In this document: positions 33,750 through 43,239 of the stretch, one piece after another | Numbering within the stretch: position 1 is the first letter of the stretch | Layout: each line of letters starts with the position of its first letter | NCBI GenBank assembly: GCA_019244415.1 | Contig: JAFASN010000130.1 | Span: forward strand, 22,270 to 86,269 | Origin: Verrucomicrobiota bacterium | GTDB lineage: Bacteria > Verrucomicrobiota > Verrucomicrobiia > Chthoniobacterales > UBA10450 | Direction of reading: 5' to 3' | DNA: 64,000 nt | Translations under genes and position numbers: made by a program | The notes under the pieces: model-generated | Told to the model about the DNA's origin: nothing | Database searches by the model: none | Seen by the model: only the letters and a program-made list of their open reading frames with translations

Positions 33750-34717
33750 AGTAGCTTTAGGCGGGTTAAGTCCTGCGAATCGACAATGCCCACCGGGATA
33801 TTGTCGTCGTTCACCACGACCAGGTCATCGATGCGGTGGCGCTCGAGCAGATTGAGTACTTCCACCGCGAGCTTGTTTTCATGGACGGCTACCGGGTTCA
33901 GCGTCATCAGGTCAGCGACGAGCCGGTCGCCAATTTTCGGGTCGGTCTGGAAATGGCGGGCGAAGTCGCCGTGGGTGAAAATGCCAAGCAACCTGCCGTC
34001 GCCGTCGGCCACAACGGCCGCCCCGGCGCGTACCGTAGTCATTGCCTTGAGCACCTCACGAATCTTTGTGTCGGGCGGCACCATTGCCAGGGCGTCGCGC
34101 GGGCGCATCACCTGATGTACTCGCATGAGAAGGCTGCGGCCGATCATTCCCGCCGGATGATACCGGGCGAAGTCCTCCTTTTTAAAACCGCGCGCCTCGA
34201 GAAGTACCATGGCCAGAGCATCGCCGAGCGCGAGCATGACGGTCGTGCTGGAGGTGGGGGCAAGGTTCAGCGGGCATGCTTCCTGTTCGATCTCGAAGTC
34301 CAGTACGATGTGCGCGTTCTGCGCCAGCGTTGATTCGGCCGCGCCGCAGATGGCGATGATCTTCACTTCAAGGCGCCCGAGCGCCGGTAGAATGCGGAGC
34401 AATTCCTCGGTCTCGCCGCTCGCACTGAGCGCCAGGACGACGTCGCCTTCCGCCACCATGCCGAGATCACCGTGCAGCGCGTTGAGCGAATCGAGCACTA
34501 CTGCGGGCGAGCCGGTGCTGGTAAGGGTGGCGGCAATTTTGCTGCCGATGTTTCCCGATTTACCCACGCCGAGTACAACAACTTTGCCCCGCGCATCCGC
34601 TGCCTTGCGCAGGATTTCCACCGCATCGCTGAAATTTTGCCCGAGCCGCTCCCGGACGCGCTGAAGCTCGCGAATCTCAATATCGAGCACACGTGCGGCC
34701 TTTTCGAGGTAGTCCAT
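33746..34717 (-). CDS. kdsD: Arabinose-5-phosphate isomerase (KdsD/KpsF family)
   Basis: Isomerises ribulose-5-phosphate to arabinose-5-phosphate, the first step of Kdo synthesis. Seen: SIS domain (about residues 35-170) with GVGKSGNIGSKIAATLTSTGSPA, LNALHGDLGMV and LALSASGETEELL, then two CBS domains (about 205-260 and 270-320: HQVMRPRDALAMVPPDTKIREVLKAM; LMTLNPVAVHENKLAVEVLNLLERHRIDDLVVV). Length 323 aa. ATG 34717 matches the family start MDYLEKAARVLDIE; the ORF track adds 86 unrelated residues. Confidence 0.94.
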   Translation of the reverse strand: MDYLEKAARVLDIEIRELQRVRERLGQNFSDAVEILRKAADARGKVVVLGVGKSGNIGSKIAATLTSTGSPAVVLDSLNALHGDLGMVAEGDVVLALSASGETEELLRILPALGRLEVKIIAICGAAESTLAQNAHIVLDFEIEQEACPLNLAPTSSTTVMLALGDALAMVLLEARGFKKEDFARYHPAGMIGRSLLMRVHQVMRPRDALAMVPPDTKIREVLKAMTTVRAGAAVVADGDGRLLGIFTHGDFARHFQTDPKIGDRLVADLMTLNPVAVHENKLAVEVLNLLERHRIDDLVVVNDDNIPVGIVDSQDLTRLKLL

Positions 34718-34792
34718 CGAAGTATAATTGTGAACCGGGGGACGAAGCCGGGCAAGATGCCCGGGCGTTCGCGGCGTGGGAGGAGATTTTGT

Positions 34793-35089
34793 ATGAAACC
34801 ATTCGTTCTTAGCAGCTTCATTGCGCTGGTACTCGCTGGCACGGCATTTGGCCAAACCTTCACCGCGCCCGCGCAGCCGCGGCGCACGACCAGGCCGCAG
34901 CCTGCACCGCCAATCACATCGCGTGATGTCGAGGGCGTAGTACCGCGTGCTGTTCGCGGCGGGAACCCGGCGCAAATGCTTAATCCCCGCGCCCCGGCGA
35001 AGTACGGCACGTCCCGACAGAACGTGATGTTGAAGCCGGACGGCTCGGGCCGCTGGAATGGCATCCGGCTGTTCGTGATTAACTTCTGA
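34793..35089 (+). CDS. Small exported protein of unknown function
   Basis: A 98-aa protein with a clear Sec signal peptide (MKPFVLSSFIALVLAGTAFGQ) and a mature part rich in Pro/Arg/Thr (PAQPRRTTRPQPAPP) ending GSGRWNGIRLFVINF. A good ribosome-binding site (GGAGGAG, 7 nt before ATG 34793) decides the start. I do not recognise a family. It is divergent from kdsD and about 70 bp upstream of a glycosyltransferase gene. Confidence 0.7.
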   Translation: MKPFVLSSFIALVLAGTAFGQTFTAPAQPRRTTRPQPAPPITSRDVEGVVPRAVRGGNPAQMLNPRAPAKYGTSRQNVMLKPDGSGRWNGIRLFVINF

Positions 35090-35157
35090 GCGGCGAAACA
35101 GCGAACGCCGAGCTTCCGGTTGTCGCGTCTTATTGCGCGACGTTTCTCAAGCCGGAG

Positions 35158-36264
35158 ATGCTGCACATCTATCGGCAGATCACCTCGCTGCGGCGTGTGC
35201 GCCCGGTGGTGATCGCGCAAAAGCGGGAGAACGCCGACAAATTTCCGTTTGCCCGGCTGGATCTCGTTAGGAAAACGCCGGGGCATTTTCTGCGTCGATT
35301 CTGGACCCGCCAGCTGCGCGACACGCCGTGGCAGCTCACGCGTGCTGAAACCGCGCAGTTGATCTGTGTACTCACTCGGGAAAAAGCGGAGTTGCTGCAC
35401 ATTTATTTCGGTCATATCGCGGTGCATTTGCTGCCGTTGATCCGCCATTGGCCGCAGCCGTCGATTGTCTCGTTTCATGGCGCTGACGTCGGCGTTGATC
35501 TGGAGAAGCGCGCGTATCGCGAAGCGACCCTGGAGATGCTTTCGGCTGTTCGTCGGGTGCTCGTCCGGTCAGAGTCATTGCGCGACGCGTTGGCCGCGAT
35601 CGGTTGTGAGGAATCGCGGATTGTCGTCCAGCGCACCGGCATTCCGCTGGAGGAATTTGCGTTCCGGCAACGAACGGCACCGGCGGACGGACAATGGCGT
35701 TTGCTTCAGGCCTGCCGCCTGATCGAGAAAAAGGGATTGGCCACGACGCTGCGCGCATTCGCGCAATTCCGGCGCAACTTTCCTGGCGCAACGTTGACGA
35801 TTGCCGGCGACGGCCCACTGCGCAGCGAACTCGAGGAACTCGCCCGCGAACTTCAGCTCGGTGACGCAGTTCGCTTCACGGGCTTCATCTCGCAAGCGGA
35901 GCTGCGCGATTTGCTGTACTCATCGCATGCGTTTTTTCACCCGAGCGAAACAGGCAGTGACGGCAACCAGGAAGGCGTGCCGAACTCGATACTGGAGGCG
36001 ATGGCGAGCGGTTTGCCGGTTTTCGCCACGCGCCACGGCGGAATTCCAGAAGTGGTGGAAAACGGACGCACCGGTTTTCTGGTCAGCGAGCGTGACTTTA
36101 CCTCGTTAGCTCAGCGATTGATCGAAGCTGTAAGCAACCCGGAGGAGCTTTTCGCGCTCGGCCGCATGGGCTCGGAAGCGGTGGCGCGCGAGTTTGATCA
36201 ACGCGAGCAAACCCGTCGGCTGGAAGAGATTTACCTGAGCGAAATGAATCACCGCTCAGCGTGA
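35158..36264 (+). CDS. GT4-family glycosyltransferase
   Basis: Retaining GT-B glycosyltransferase. Seen: N-terminal acceptor domain (LLHIYFGHIAVHLLPLIRHW, SFHGADVG) and a Glycos_transf_1 domain (about residues 185-350) with LLQACRLIEKKGLATTLRAFA, TLTIAGDGPLRSELEELA, FTGFISQAELRDLL and the catalytic EX7E-like EGVPNSILEAMASGLPV. The codons just before ATG 35158 read VASYCATFLKPE, which looks like true N-terminal sequence; no ATG/GTG/TTG lies in frame there, but a CTG at 35086 overlaps the upstream stop, so the true start may be non-canonical. Confidence 0.9.
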   Translation: MLHIYRQITSLRRVRPVVIAQKRENADKFPFARLDLVRKTPGHFLRRFWTRQLRDTPWQLTRAETAQLICVLTREKAELLHIYFGHIAVHLLPLIRHWPQPSIVSFHGADVGVDLEKRAYREATLEMLSAVRRVLVRSESLRDALAAIGCEESRIVVQRTGIPLEEFAFRQRTAPADGQWRLLQACRLIEKKGLATTLRAFAQFRRNFPGATLTIAGDGPLRSELEELARELQLGDAVRFTGFISQAELRDLLYSSHAFFHPSETGSDGNQEGVPNSILEAMASGLPVFATRHGGIPEVVENGRTGFLVSERDFTSLAQRLIEAVSNPEELFALGRMGSEAVAREFDQREQTRRLEEIYLSEMNHRSA

Positions 36265-36286
36265 TTCGAACCGGAAAAGGAAGAAA

Positions 36287-37294
36287 TCACAGCTGACAGA
36301 AAAAATGCGCAAGACTTTTCCTGCCCGTACTAAACGATAGTTTCTCCATCGCGATTTCAATTGCGCGTGCCGCTATCGCCCGGCGCTCACCCTCATGCTC
36401 CAGCAGTCGCTGCGCAATGGTGATGAGCTGGTCTGCGGTGCGATCAACGCCGCAGGTTTCTGGGTAGGCGATTGTCTCAGTGGCGCCATCGCCGCCAACG
36501 CAAACACTTCGGCAGAGCAGGGCGTCGCCCGCTACCTGGCCGGGCACACGGCTGCGGTCGAGCTGAAAAACAATCTTGTGGCGCGCGACCTCGCCCAGGT
36601 AAGCGCGGTAGCTGGCGCGTTGTTCGTGTACCCGTACTTTGGCGAAACCGATCTGCGCGATCATGCGCGCGCCGCGGCGGCGATCAAGATTGAAAACAGT
36701 GACGGCTTCACGCGTGGCATCGCTGATCTTTTTCGCCGCCAGCAGCGCCGCGAGGTGATTCCGCGATGGCACATCGAACTCGCGCGTACCGACGAAAATG
36801 CCCGCGCGATGCGCTGCCGACCAGTTCCAGTTTTCATCGTCAATGGGGCATGGCGTGGGGATAAATGCCACCCGCCTGGATGTGACCAACCGCAGGATCT
36901 GCGCGGCGTGCTCCGTACTGGCCACGCAGCCATCTGCTGCGCGCGCGATTCGCACGAAGCGCTCAAACTTTCCCGGATCACTCAACTGCTGCGCGATCTG
37001 GTGCATGCCGGTTTCCTTGAATGCGACCGCAACCGGCCGCTTCGCTCTCCTGAGCTCGCTCAGCGCCCGTTCGGTCGCGCGAAAATCGCCGCGTAACATA
37101 AGCAGCACCGGCCAGCCGCTGGCGAGCGCGCGCTTTGTCTCGCGAAAAACCGCGCCATGCGTGCAGGCGGCGTAGGCGTGAAAGTTGACCGGTGCATGTA
37201 CTTTGGATGACGCGCGCGCCTGCTCGTCGGAAAAATGTTGCTCCGGATCGCGCCCGGCGGGATTGAGTACCGCGAGCCGGAAATCATCGGCCAT
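36287..37294 (-). CDS. Putative glycosyltransferase-like protein
   Basis: A 335-aa protein beginning MADDFRLAVLNPAGRDPEQHF, with VLLMLRGDFRATERALSELRRAKRPVAVAFKETG, IPTPCPIDDENWNW, GIFVGTREFDVPSRNH, and a C-terminal donor-like half (FQLDRSRVPGQVAGDALLCRSVCVGGDGATETIAYPETC). The layout resembles a GT-B glycosyltransferase, but the motifs are weak. It starts 2 bp after the PBP1 stop, so it is co-transcribed with the peptidoglycan synthase. Function uncertain. Confidence 0.6.
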   Translation of the reverse strand: MADDFRLAVLNPAGRDPEQHFSDEQARASSKVHAPVNFHAYAACTHGAVFRETKRALASGWPVLLMLRGDFRATERALSELRRAKRPVAVAFKETGMHQIAQQLSDPGKFERFVRIARAADGCVASTEHAAQILRLVTSRRVAFIPTPCPIDDENWNWSAAHRAGIFVGTREFDVPSRNHLAALLAAKKISDATREAVTVFNLDRRRGARMIAQIGFAKVRVHEQRASYRAYLGEVARHKIVFQLDRSRVPGQVAGDALLCRSVCVGGDGATETIAYPETCGVDRTADQLITIAQRLLEHEGERRAIAARAIEIAMEKLSFSTGRKSLAHFFCQL

Positions 37295-37296
37295 GC

Positions 37297-39891
37297 TCAA
37301 TCGCCTGTATCGTCGTCGTTGTTGCTGGGCTCGACTGGAATCGCGCGCCGTACTTTCGGTGGCGTCGGCGCTGGAGAAGCAGCCTCGACGGGAACGGCAC
37401 GCCGGATTTCGACAGGCGAATCTGATGGAACTGCCGCCGCGGTGTCGGCCGGTGGAGCATCAGCGGCATCATCACGCTGCACCGGTTGAGCCTTGAGTAC
37501 TGGCTTGCTCGGATCAGGCATCTCTTCGGCGACAGCTTTTTCACTCGTCTCGGCTGCCGGCGAAGCTGACGGCGCGGGTGTTGCCGCTGGTTTGAGTTTC
37601 AGTGTCGCATGCACCGCATTGTAAGGATCGCGCTCGGCCAGGAGCGTGGGTCCTTTCGGCGTCACCGGCGTTACGCTGCTTGTATCGGCTGCGAGCGAAG
37701 CACGCGGAAACTCGGATGGCGGCAACTCCTGCGCGAACGAGGCGCGCGCGCCGCCGTGCACGTTGCAAGGTTCCGTCGGTCTTTGCGCCGCTGTTGCCAG
37801 CTCGTCATACGTCGTCTTCACCTCGCCATTAGGCGTTTGCTCGACGCACTTGTCGGTGCCGAGCAAGCCAGATTTTGAGCAAATGTTGACCAACTCAAGG
37901 CCGCCCGGCTGCGGGATTTGTTTTGCCGGGAAATGCTGGGCCGCGGTGTTCATTACGTCCACCCACACCGGGAGCGCGATATCGTGCCCGAAAGCGCCGC
38001 GGAAAATGCGCTGCGGTTTATCGAACCCCGCCCAGACCGCGCAAGTAACCGAGCTGTCGTAACCGGCAAAAAGTACATCGGTGAAATCGTAGGCCGTGCC
38101 GGTCTTGCCGCCCGCATCCATCTGCTTAAGGCCAAACTGTGTGCGCGCTGCTTTGCCCGTACCGTGATCGAGTACATCGCGCAAACAGGAATGTACTTCG
38201 TAGGCAATTTCCGGCGCGATAACCTTCTCCATCTTGCCGTCGTGCCGTTCAGCATGCCAGATCGTGCCATCTTTCTCCTCGATGCTCTCGAGTACGTGCG
38301 GCGCATTCGGCCGCATGCCGCCGTTTGGGAAAATGGTGTAGGCCAGCGCGAGCTCGGCCAGCGTTACTTCGCTGCTGCCGAGGAATGTTGCCGGGTACGG
38401 TCGCAGCGGCGATTTGATCCCGGCGTTGTGCATGAGCTCCACCACGCTATCCACGCCGGGCTCCATGCCGATGCGCACGGTTGCGCCGTTCTTTGATTTC
38501 GCCAGCGCTTCACGCGCAGTGATCGGCCCTTCGTAACGGTTATCCGCCGACTCCGGTCCCCACTCGCCCAGAATGCCGGTCCGGCCGCCGATCATCACCG
38601 CTCGATTATCCAGCGCGGAATCCTCCACGATCGAGCCCGGGAACAGCCCGTCGGCAAACGCCGCCGCGAATACGAATGGCGTTATCGCGGTGCCCGCCGG
38701 CCGGCGCGCCTGCAACGCACGGTCATATTGATTGTGCTCGAAATCGCGCCCGCCGACGAGCGCGAGAATGCCGCCCGTTTTGTTGTCCAGCGCGATCACC
38801 GCCCCCTGCAAGTACTCCGGGCGCGGCTCCGAATCGCTGTGGCCTTTGCGGAAATTGGCCGCGTACTCAGCGTAGGTTTGATGATCATAGCCGGGATGTT
38901 TCTCCGCAGCATCAAGATGCGAACGCAGCGATTCCTCGGCCGCCTTTTGCAGATCAGCGTCAATCGTGGTGTGAATGCGAAATCCTTCGTTCATGGCGCG
39001 GTCCCAGCCGACTGTCTCGATGACTTTCTGCCGGATCAGATCCACCGCATAAGTCTGTCCCTGCGCGCTTTGGCGGTCGCCCACGAGCAGGTCTGTTGAT
39101 TGCGCACTTTCGCAGCGCTGGCGATCGATAAAACCGAGCTCGCGCATCCGCGCCAGCACCACATTGCGCGTCTCGCGCGCGGCGGCGCGGTCGGTCCACG
39201 GCGAGAGCCGGTTTGGGCTTTTGATCAATCCCGCCAGCGTGGCGCATTCGGTCAGCGTCATCTGGCTCGCCGGTTTATCGAAATAACCGCGCGCTGCCGC
39301 TTCCGCGCCATAGAGGCCGCCGCCGAAGTAAATGCGGTTGAGATACAGCTCCATGATCTTCTGCTTGCCGAGCGCATGCTCGATTCGTTCTGCCAAAAAG
39401 ATCTCCAGCAGCTTGCGGCGGAACGTTCGCTCCTTAAGGGAGAAACTGTTTCGCGCGAGTTGCTGCGTGATCGTACTTGCTCCCTGCCGCACGTGACCAG
39501 CCGTCACATTCTTGAGTGCGGCGCGCACGATTCCCCACGGATCGTAGCCGCCGTGCTGATAAAATTTGCTGTCCTCCGTGGCGACGACAGCGTTGACCAG
39601 ATCGCGCGGGATTTGGTCATAGGGGATTGTCTGCCGGTTCTCGACGTAAATCTGACCGAAGATTTTGCCGTTGCGATCGAGGATCACGCTCGCGGATTCC
39701 ATCTGGTCGAGTTTGCTCAGGTCGTAGGTCGTGGCTTGCGCCTTGAGCTGCGAAGCGAGCAGCGCGAAGTAAATGGCCCCGGCAAATAGTAGCAGGAGTA
39801 CGATGACGGCCGGGACGTAGAATACCGGGCGTGCATACCAGGCTCGCCGGTACTTATAACTCAGTGGCGGGACGAGGAACGATGTCGGCAT
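37297..39891 (-). CDS. Class A penicillin-binding protein (PBP1-type)
   Basis: Bifunctional peptidoglycan synthase architecture, 864 aa: a TM helix (residues 22-48), GT51 glycosyltransferase domain (about 70-250) with ATEDSKFYQHGG and GASTITQQLARNSF, transpeptidase domain (about 370-680) with SxN motif KSKNGATV and KTG motif DAGGKTGTAYDF, then a Pro/Ala-rich tail of about 150 residues with repeats of RRAIPVE type. Oddly, where the SxxK nucleophile motif should be (RPAG-SxxK-PF), the sequence is RPAGTAITPFVF, with Thr for both Ser and Lys. Glycosyltransferase activity is likely; transpeptidase activity is doubtful. Confidence 0.9.
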   Translation of the reverse strand: MPTSFLVPPLSYKYRRAWYARPVFYVPAVIVLLLLFAGAIYFALLASQLKAQATTYDLSKLDQMESASVILDRNGKIFGQIYVENRQTIPYDQIPRDLVNAVVATEDSKFYQHGGYDPWGIVRAALKNVTAGHVRQGASTITQQLARNSFSLKERTFRRKLLEIFLAERIEHALGKQKIMELYLNRIYFGGGLYGAEAAARGYFDKPASQMTLTECATLAGLIKSPNRLSPWTDRAAARETRNVVLARMRELGFIDRQRCESAQSTDLLVGDRQSAQGQTYAVDLIRQKVIETVGWDRAMNEGFRIHTTIDADLQKAAEESLRSHLDAAEKHPGYDHQTYAEYAANFRKGHSDSEPRPEYLQGAVIALDNKTGGILALVGGRDFEHNQYDRALQARRPAGTAITPFVFAAAFADGLFPGSIVEDSALDNRAVMIGGRTGILGEWGPESADNRYEGPITAREALAKSKNGATVRIGMEPGVDSVVELMHNAGIKSPLRPYPATFLGSSEVTLAELALAYTIFPNGGMRPNAPHVLESIEEKDGTIWHAERHDGKMEKVIAPEIAYEVHSCLRDVLDHGTGKAARTQFGLKQMDAGGKTGTAYDFTDVLFAGYDSSVTCAVWAGFDKPQRIFRGAFGHDIALPVWVDVMNTAAQHFPAKQIPQPGGLELVNICSKSGLLGTDKCVEQTPNGEVKTTYDELATAAQRPTEPCNVHGGARASFAQELPPSEFPRASLAADTSSVTPVTPKGPTLLAERDPYNAVHATLKLKPAATPAPSASPAAETSEKAVAEEMPDPSKPVLKAQPVQRDDAADAPPADTAAAVPSDSPVEIRRAVPVEAASPAPTPPKVRRAIPVEPSNNDDDTGD

Positions 39892-39967
39892 TCAGCAGAG
39901 ACGAAACGAGGCAAACCTTAGGCGTAAATTCAGGGAAAAGCGATTCGCGGCTGACCAAGGCTCTGTT

Positions 39968-41092
39968 GTGAGCGAAACCGATCCCCATCCTGTCATTCCG
40001 AGCGCAGCGGAGCGGAGCCGAGGAATCCCGACAAGTGACCGGACAGCTACGCTACGGGATCCCTCGGCTTCGCTCGGGATGACGCTATTGGGGGAAATCA
40101 TCCGCGAAGAAATTGTTGCGCACGGCCCGATGACCTTTGCCCGTTTCATGGAACTTGCGCTTTATCACCCACAGCACGGCTACTATGGCAGCGGGCAGGC
40201 GCAAATCGGTCGCGGCGGCGATTTCTTCACCAACGTGAGCGTCGGTGCGATTTTCGGCAAATTGCTCGCGGCGTACTTTATTGAATGGTGGCAAAAGCTG
40301 GGGCGGCCTGACGAGTTCACCGTCCTCGAGCAAGGCGCGCACGACGGGCAATTTGCCCACGACGTACTCAGCGCTCTCGCTCGCAGCCAGTGCTTTGAAT
40401 CCATTCGCTACTTGATCGTTGAGCCATTCCCGATCTGGCGCGAACGCCAGCAGCAAAAACTCGCGACTTTTTCCGGGAAATGCTTCTGGGCCGAATCAAT
40501 CCAGGAGGTCGAGCCGTTCATCGGCATTCATTTTTCTAACGAGCTCTTCGACGCCTTACCTGTTCATTTGCTTGATGGGGAAGGCGGCGAATGTCTTGTC
40601 TCTTTCGATGGCGGTCGTTTTCATCTAGATAAGTACGCGTCCCGCGAAGAAAGTACAGACGCGCCAAAACTCATGCGCGAAATTGCGGGGAAACTTTCGC
40701 GCGGCGTTATTCTCGTCATCGACTACGGCTACACCCGCGAGCAACTGGCCGCGCGCACGGAAACTTCGCTGCGCGTCCGCGCCCGACATCGAGTTCTCGC
40801 GTCGCCGTTCGCTGAAATCGGTCAGGCCGACATCTCAGCGCATGTAAACTGGACCGCTCTCATCGAAGCGGCGCAATCAGCCGGCGCGCAGCTAATTGGC
40901 CTCGAGGATCAACATCACTTTATCACCGGGATTCTGCGCGAGCTGGTGCCAGCGGCTGACGTGCAACATTTCTCCGCGTCAGACAAACGCGGCCTGCAAA
41001 CATTGCTCCACCCAGAAATGCTCGGCCGGAGCTTCCACGCGCTTGCGTTGGGCAAAAACTTCTCCTCTCCTCTTGCCGGTTTCGGTCCGTAA
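39968..41092 (+). CDS. MidA/NDUFAF7-family SAM-dependent methyltransferase
   Basis: COG1565-type protein arginine methyltransferase-like enzyme. Seen: EIIREEIVAHGPMTFARFMELALYHPQHGYY, IGRGGDFFTNVSVGAIFGKLLA, VLEQGAHDGQFAHDVL (SAM-binding, with Gln for the more usual Gly region), FIGIHFSNELFDALPVHLL and VILVIDYGYTREQL. In mitochondria NDUFAF7 methylates a complex I subunit; the bacterial role is less clear. Codons 8-37 are made of a palindromic repeat (39990-40084). GTG 39968 has AAGG upstream; ATG 40079, inside the repeat, is an alternative start. Confidence 0.87.
   Translation: MSETDPHPVIPSAAERSRGIPTSDRTATLRDPSASLGMTLLGEIIREEIVAHGPMTFARFMELALYHPQHGYYGSGQAQIGRGGDFFTNVSVGAIFGKLLAAYFIEWWQKLGRPDEFTVLEQGAHDGQFAHDVLSALARSQCFESIRYLIVEPFPIWRERQQQKLATFSGKCFWAESIQEVEPFIGIHFSNELFDALPVHLLDGEGGECLVSFDGGRFHLDKYASREESTDAPKLMREIAGKLSRGVILVIDYGYTREQLAARTETSLRVRARHRVLASPFAEIGQADISAHVNWTALIEAAQSAGAQLIGLEDQHHFITGILRELVPAADVQHFSASDKRGLQTLLHPEMLGRSFHALALGKNFSSPLAGFGP
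39990..40084. repeat. TCATTCCGAGCG-type palindromic repeat inside a CDS 5' end
   Basis: Left arm TGTCATTCCGAGCG...GAGCCGAGGAATCCCG and right arm CGGGATCCCTCGGCTTCGCTCGGGATGACG are complementary apart from an 8-nt insertion in the left arm. Short palindromes of this TCATTCCGAGCGAAGCGAGGAATC form are dispersed in many bacterial genomes. This copy stays open in the frame of the methyltransferase and even provides an ATG in its right arm. Confidence 0.78.
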
Positions 41093-41182
41093 TCTCCGGT
41101 CAGTACGCTGAAGCTGTTGGTGCCTAACCTTTGCTCTGGAAAAAACGGAAGATTGGCCTCACATTCTCCAGCCAGGTTGATC

Positions 41183-43219
41183 ATGGGCGATCCCGTTAAT
41201 CCCGACGTCACGGCAGTACAACGCGCTGAGCTGCCCAATGGTGAGCGCGCGGCCACTCAAACACCGGAACGGGCTGATCTCCGGCCGGAAAGTATTCAGG
41301 ATGCAGTCATTCGGCTGGCGGGCAACTCTCAGGATGGTATCCAGACGGCCGGCGCATTTCTCGCGCGGCTCGCCGGCCGCAGCGACCAGGAAGTCATGAC
41401 GTACATGACGATTCCCGCGACCATTTCCGGCGGCCCGTCCATATTCCAAGTACGCATCGGCTCGGGCGAAGTACTTTCACCGGGCGATGAGGCAGACTTT
41501 CTCGTCGCGTTTTACCAGCATAGCTATCAGGACCACGTCAGCTTCCTCAAAGAAGGCGGCGTGCTGCTTTATGATTCGGACAACGTTGAGCCAAATCTCG
41601 AAGACAAGCGCTACGTTTATGTAGGCGTCCCGGTCACCGGGCTCACCGTCGAGGCGCTCGGTGGCACCGCCAAGGATAAAGGCAAAAACATTTTCGTACT
41701 CGGGCTGATCGCGAAGATTTTCCATCTCGATGTCGAGAAGCTCGTCGCGCTCATCAAAGAAAAATTCGGCGGCAAAGACGAGAGCATCGTCAACACCGCC
41801 ATCATGGCGTTCACCGCCGGGTACGCTTACCCCGTCGGCAACCTGCTCTCGAAGCTTTACCAATTCGAAAAGATCGAAAAATCGGGTGGGCGCGCGCAGA
41901 TAACCATGGATGGAAACCAGGCGCTGGCCTACGGCCTTATCGCTGCGGGCGTGCGTTTCGGCGCCGGCTATCCGATCACGCCCTGGTCTTCTGTCATGGA
42001 AATTCTCCGGCGTGAACTGCCTAAGTACGGCGGCACGTTCGTGCAGGCTGAAGACGAGCTTGCATCGGTCTCAATCGCACTCGGCTTTTCCCTCGCGGGC
42101 TATCTGCCCGTGACCGGCAGCGCAGGACCGGGCATTTCGCTGAAGACGGAAGCGATCGGCTGGGCGTCGATGGCGGAAATGCCGCTCATCGTGGTGAATG
42201 TGCAACGCGGCGGCCCGAGTACTGGCCTGCCGACGAACGTCGAGCAAAGCGACTTGTACCAGGCGATCTTTGGCGGCCACGGCGATAGCCCGCGCGTCGT
42301 GCTCGCGGCGAAAACGGTGGAAGATTGTTTTTACATCGCCATCGAAGCCGGGCGGATTGCCCGCAAGTACAGCACGCCCGTTTTTATTTTGAGCGACGGC
42401 TCGCTGGCCACGCGCATCGAGGCGTTTGACGAGCCGAATCTGGCCGAGCTGATGCAGGAAGCGAAGCCTGACCTCACGCCGCGCGAAACGCACAAGCCGT
42501 ATGCGCTCGAGCGAACGACGCACCATCTCGCGCCGGGCACGCGCATTCGCGACGGTAAGTACCCGCTGCTGTCGGGGCTCGAGCACGACGAGATGGGTCA
42601 TCCCACCGGCAGCCCGAAGATGCACATGGCGATGACGGCGAAACGCCGCAACAAATTGCGCGAGCTTGCCAAGGAATTACCGCTCCCTGACGTTTACGGC
42701 CACGATGAGGGCGACGTCCTCCTCGTCGGCTGGGGCTCAACCTACGGCCCGATCCACGACGCGGTGAAACAACTGCGCAGCCGCGGCGAGAAAGTAAGTG
42801 CGATCCACTTGCGACATTTGCACCCGCTGCCGGACGGATTGGAAAACATTTTTGCGAGATTCAAGAGCATCGTCGTCATCGAGATGAATGACCAGGGCGT
42901 TTACGGCTTTGGCCAGCTCGCGACGGTTTTGCGCGCCCGCTTTTGCGAGCCGAAGATTCAAAGTCTCACCAAGACCGACGGTCTCACTTTCCGCGTCAAA
43001 GAGATCCTGAATGGGCTCGGGCAAGCGCATTCGCCGAACGGCTCGAAGTCCAACGGCGCTTCCGTTACGCCGGAGCCGTCATCGCCGACGCGCGCCGCTG
43101 CCAGCGTCTCAGCCGAGCGTGATCACGCCATGGATAACACACCGAACCAACCCGGTACTGAAGCGATCCTCGCCTCCTCCGGCACAAACGAAAGCCGCGA
43201 CACCGAGAAGGAGAGATGA
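41183..43219 (+). CDS. korA: 2-oxoacid:ferredoxin oxidoreductase, fused gamma-alpha subunit (KorA type)
   Basis: Catalyses oxidative decarboxylation of 2-oxoglutarate (or a related 2-oxoacid) with ferredoxin. Seen: N-terminal gamma domain (about residues 35-225: IRLAGNSQDGIQTAGAFLARLAG, IPATISGGPSIFQVRIGS) fused to the alpha domain (about 255-620: GNQALAYGLIAAGVRFGAGYPITPWSSVMEIL, EDELASVSIALGFSLAG, GSAGPGISLKTEAIGWASMAEMPLIVVNVQRGGPSTGLPT). A low-complexity Ser/Pro/Asn tail of about 65 residues ends the protein. ATG 41183 is chosen at the start of family similarity. The beta subunit follows after a 210-bp repeat-filled gap. Confidence 0.94.
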   Translation: MGDPVNPDVTAVQRAELPNGERAATQTPERADLRPESIQDAVIRLAGNSQDGIQTAGAFLARLAGRSDQEVMTYMTIPATISGGPSIFQVRIGSGEVLSPGDEADFLVAFYQHSYQDHVSFLKEGGVLLYDSDNVEPNLEDKRYVYVGVPVTGLTVEALGGTAKDKGKNIFVLGLIAKIFHLDVEKLVALIKEKFGGKDESIVNTAIMAFTAGYAYPVGNLLSKLYQFEKIEKSGGRAQITMDGNQALAYGLIAAGVRFGAGYPITPWSSVMEILRRELPKYGGTFVQAEDELASVSIALGFSLAGYLPVTGSAGPGISLKTEAIGWASMAEMPLIVVNVQRGGPSTGLPTNVEQSDLYQAIFGGHGDSPRVVLAAKTVEDCFYIAIEAGRIARKYSTPVFILSDGSLATRIEAFDEPNLAELMQEAKPDLTPRETHKPYALERTTHHLAPGTRIRDGKYPLLSGLEHDEMGHPTGSPKMHMAMTAKRRNKLRELAKELPLPDVYGHDEGDVLLVGWGSTYGPIHDAVKQLRSRGEKVSAIHLRHLHPLPDGLENIFARFKSIVVIEMNDQGVYGFGQLATVLRARFCEPKIQSLTKTDGLTFRVKEILNGLGQAHSPNGSKSNGASVTPEPSSPTRAAASVSAERDHAMDNTPNQPGTEAILASSGTNESRDTEKER

Positions 43220-43239
43220 ATCGGGAAACAGCAAAGCCC

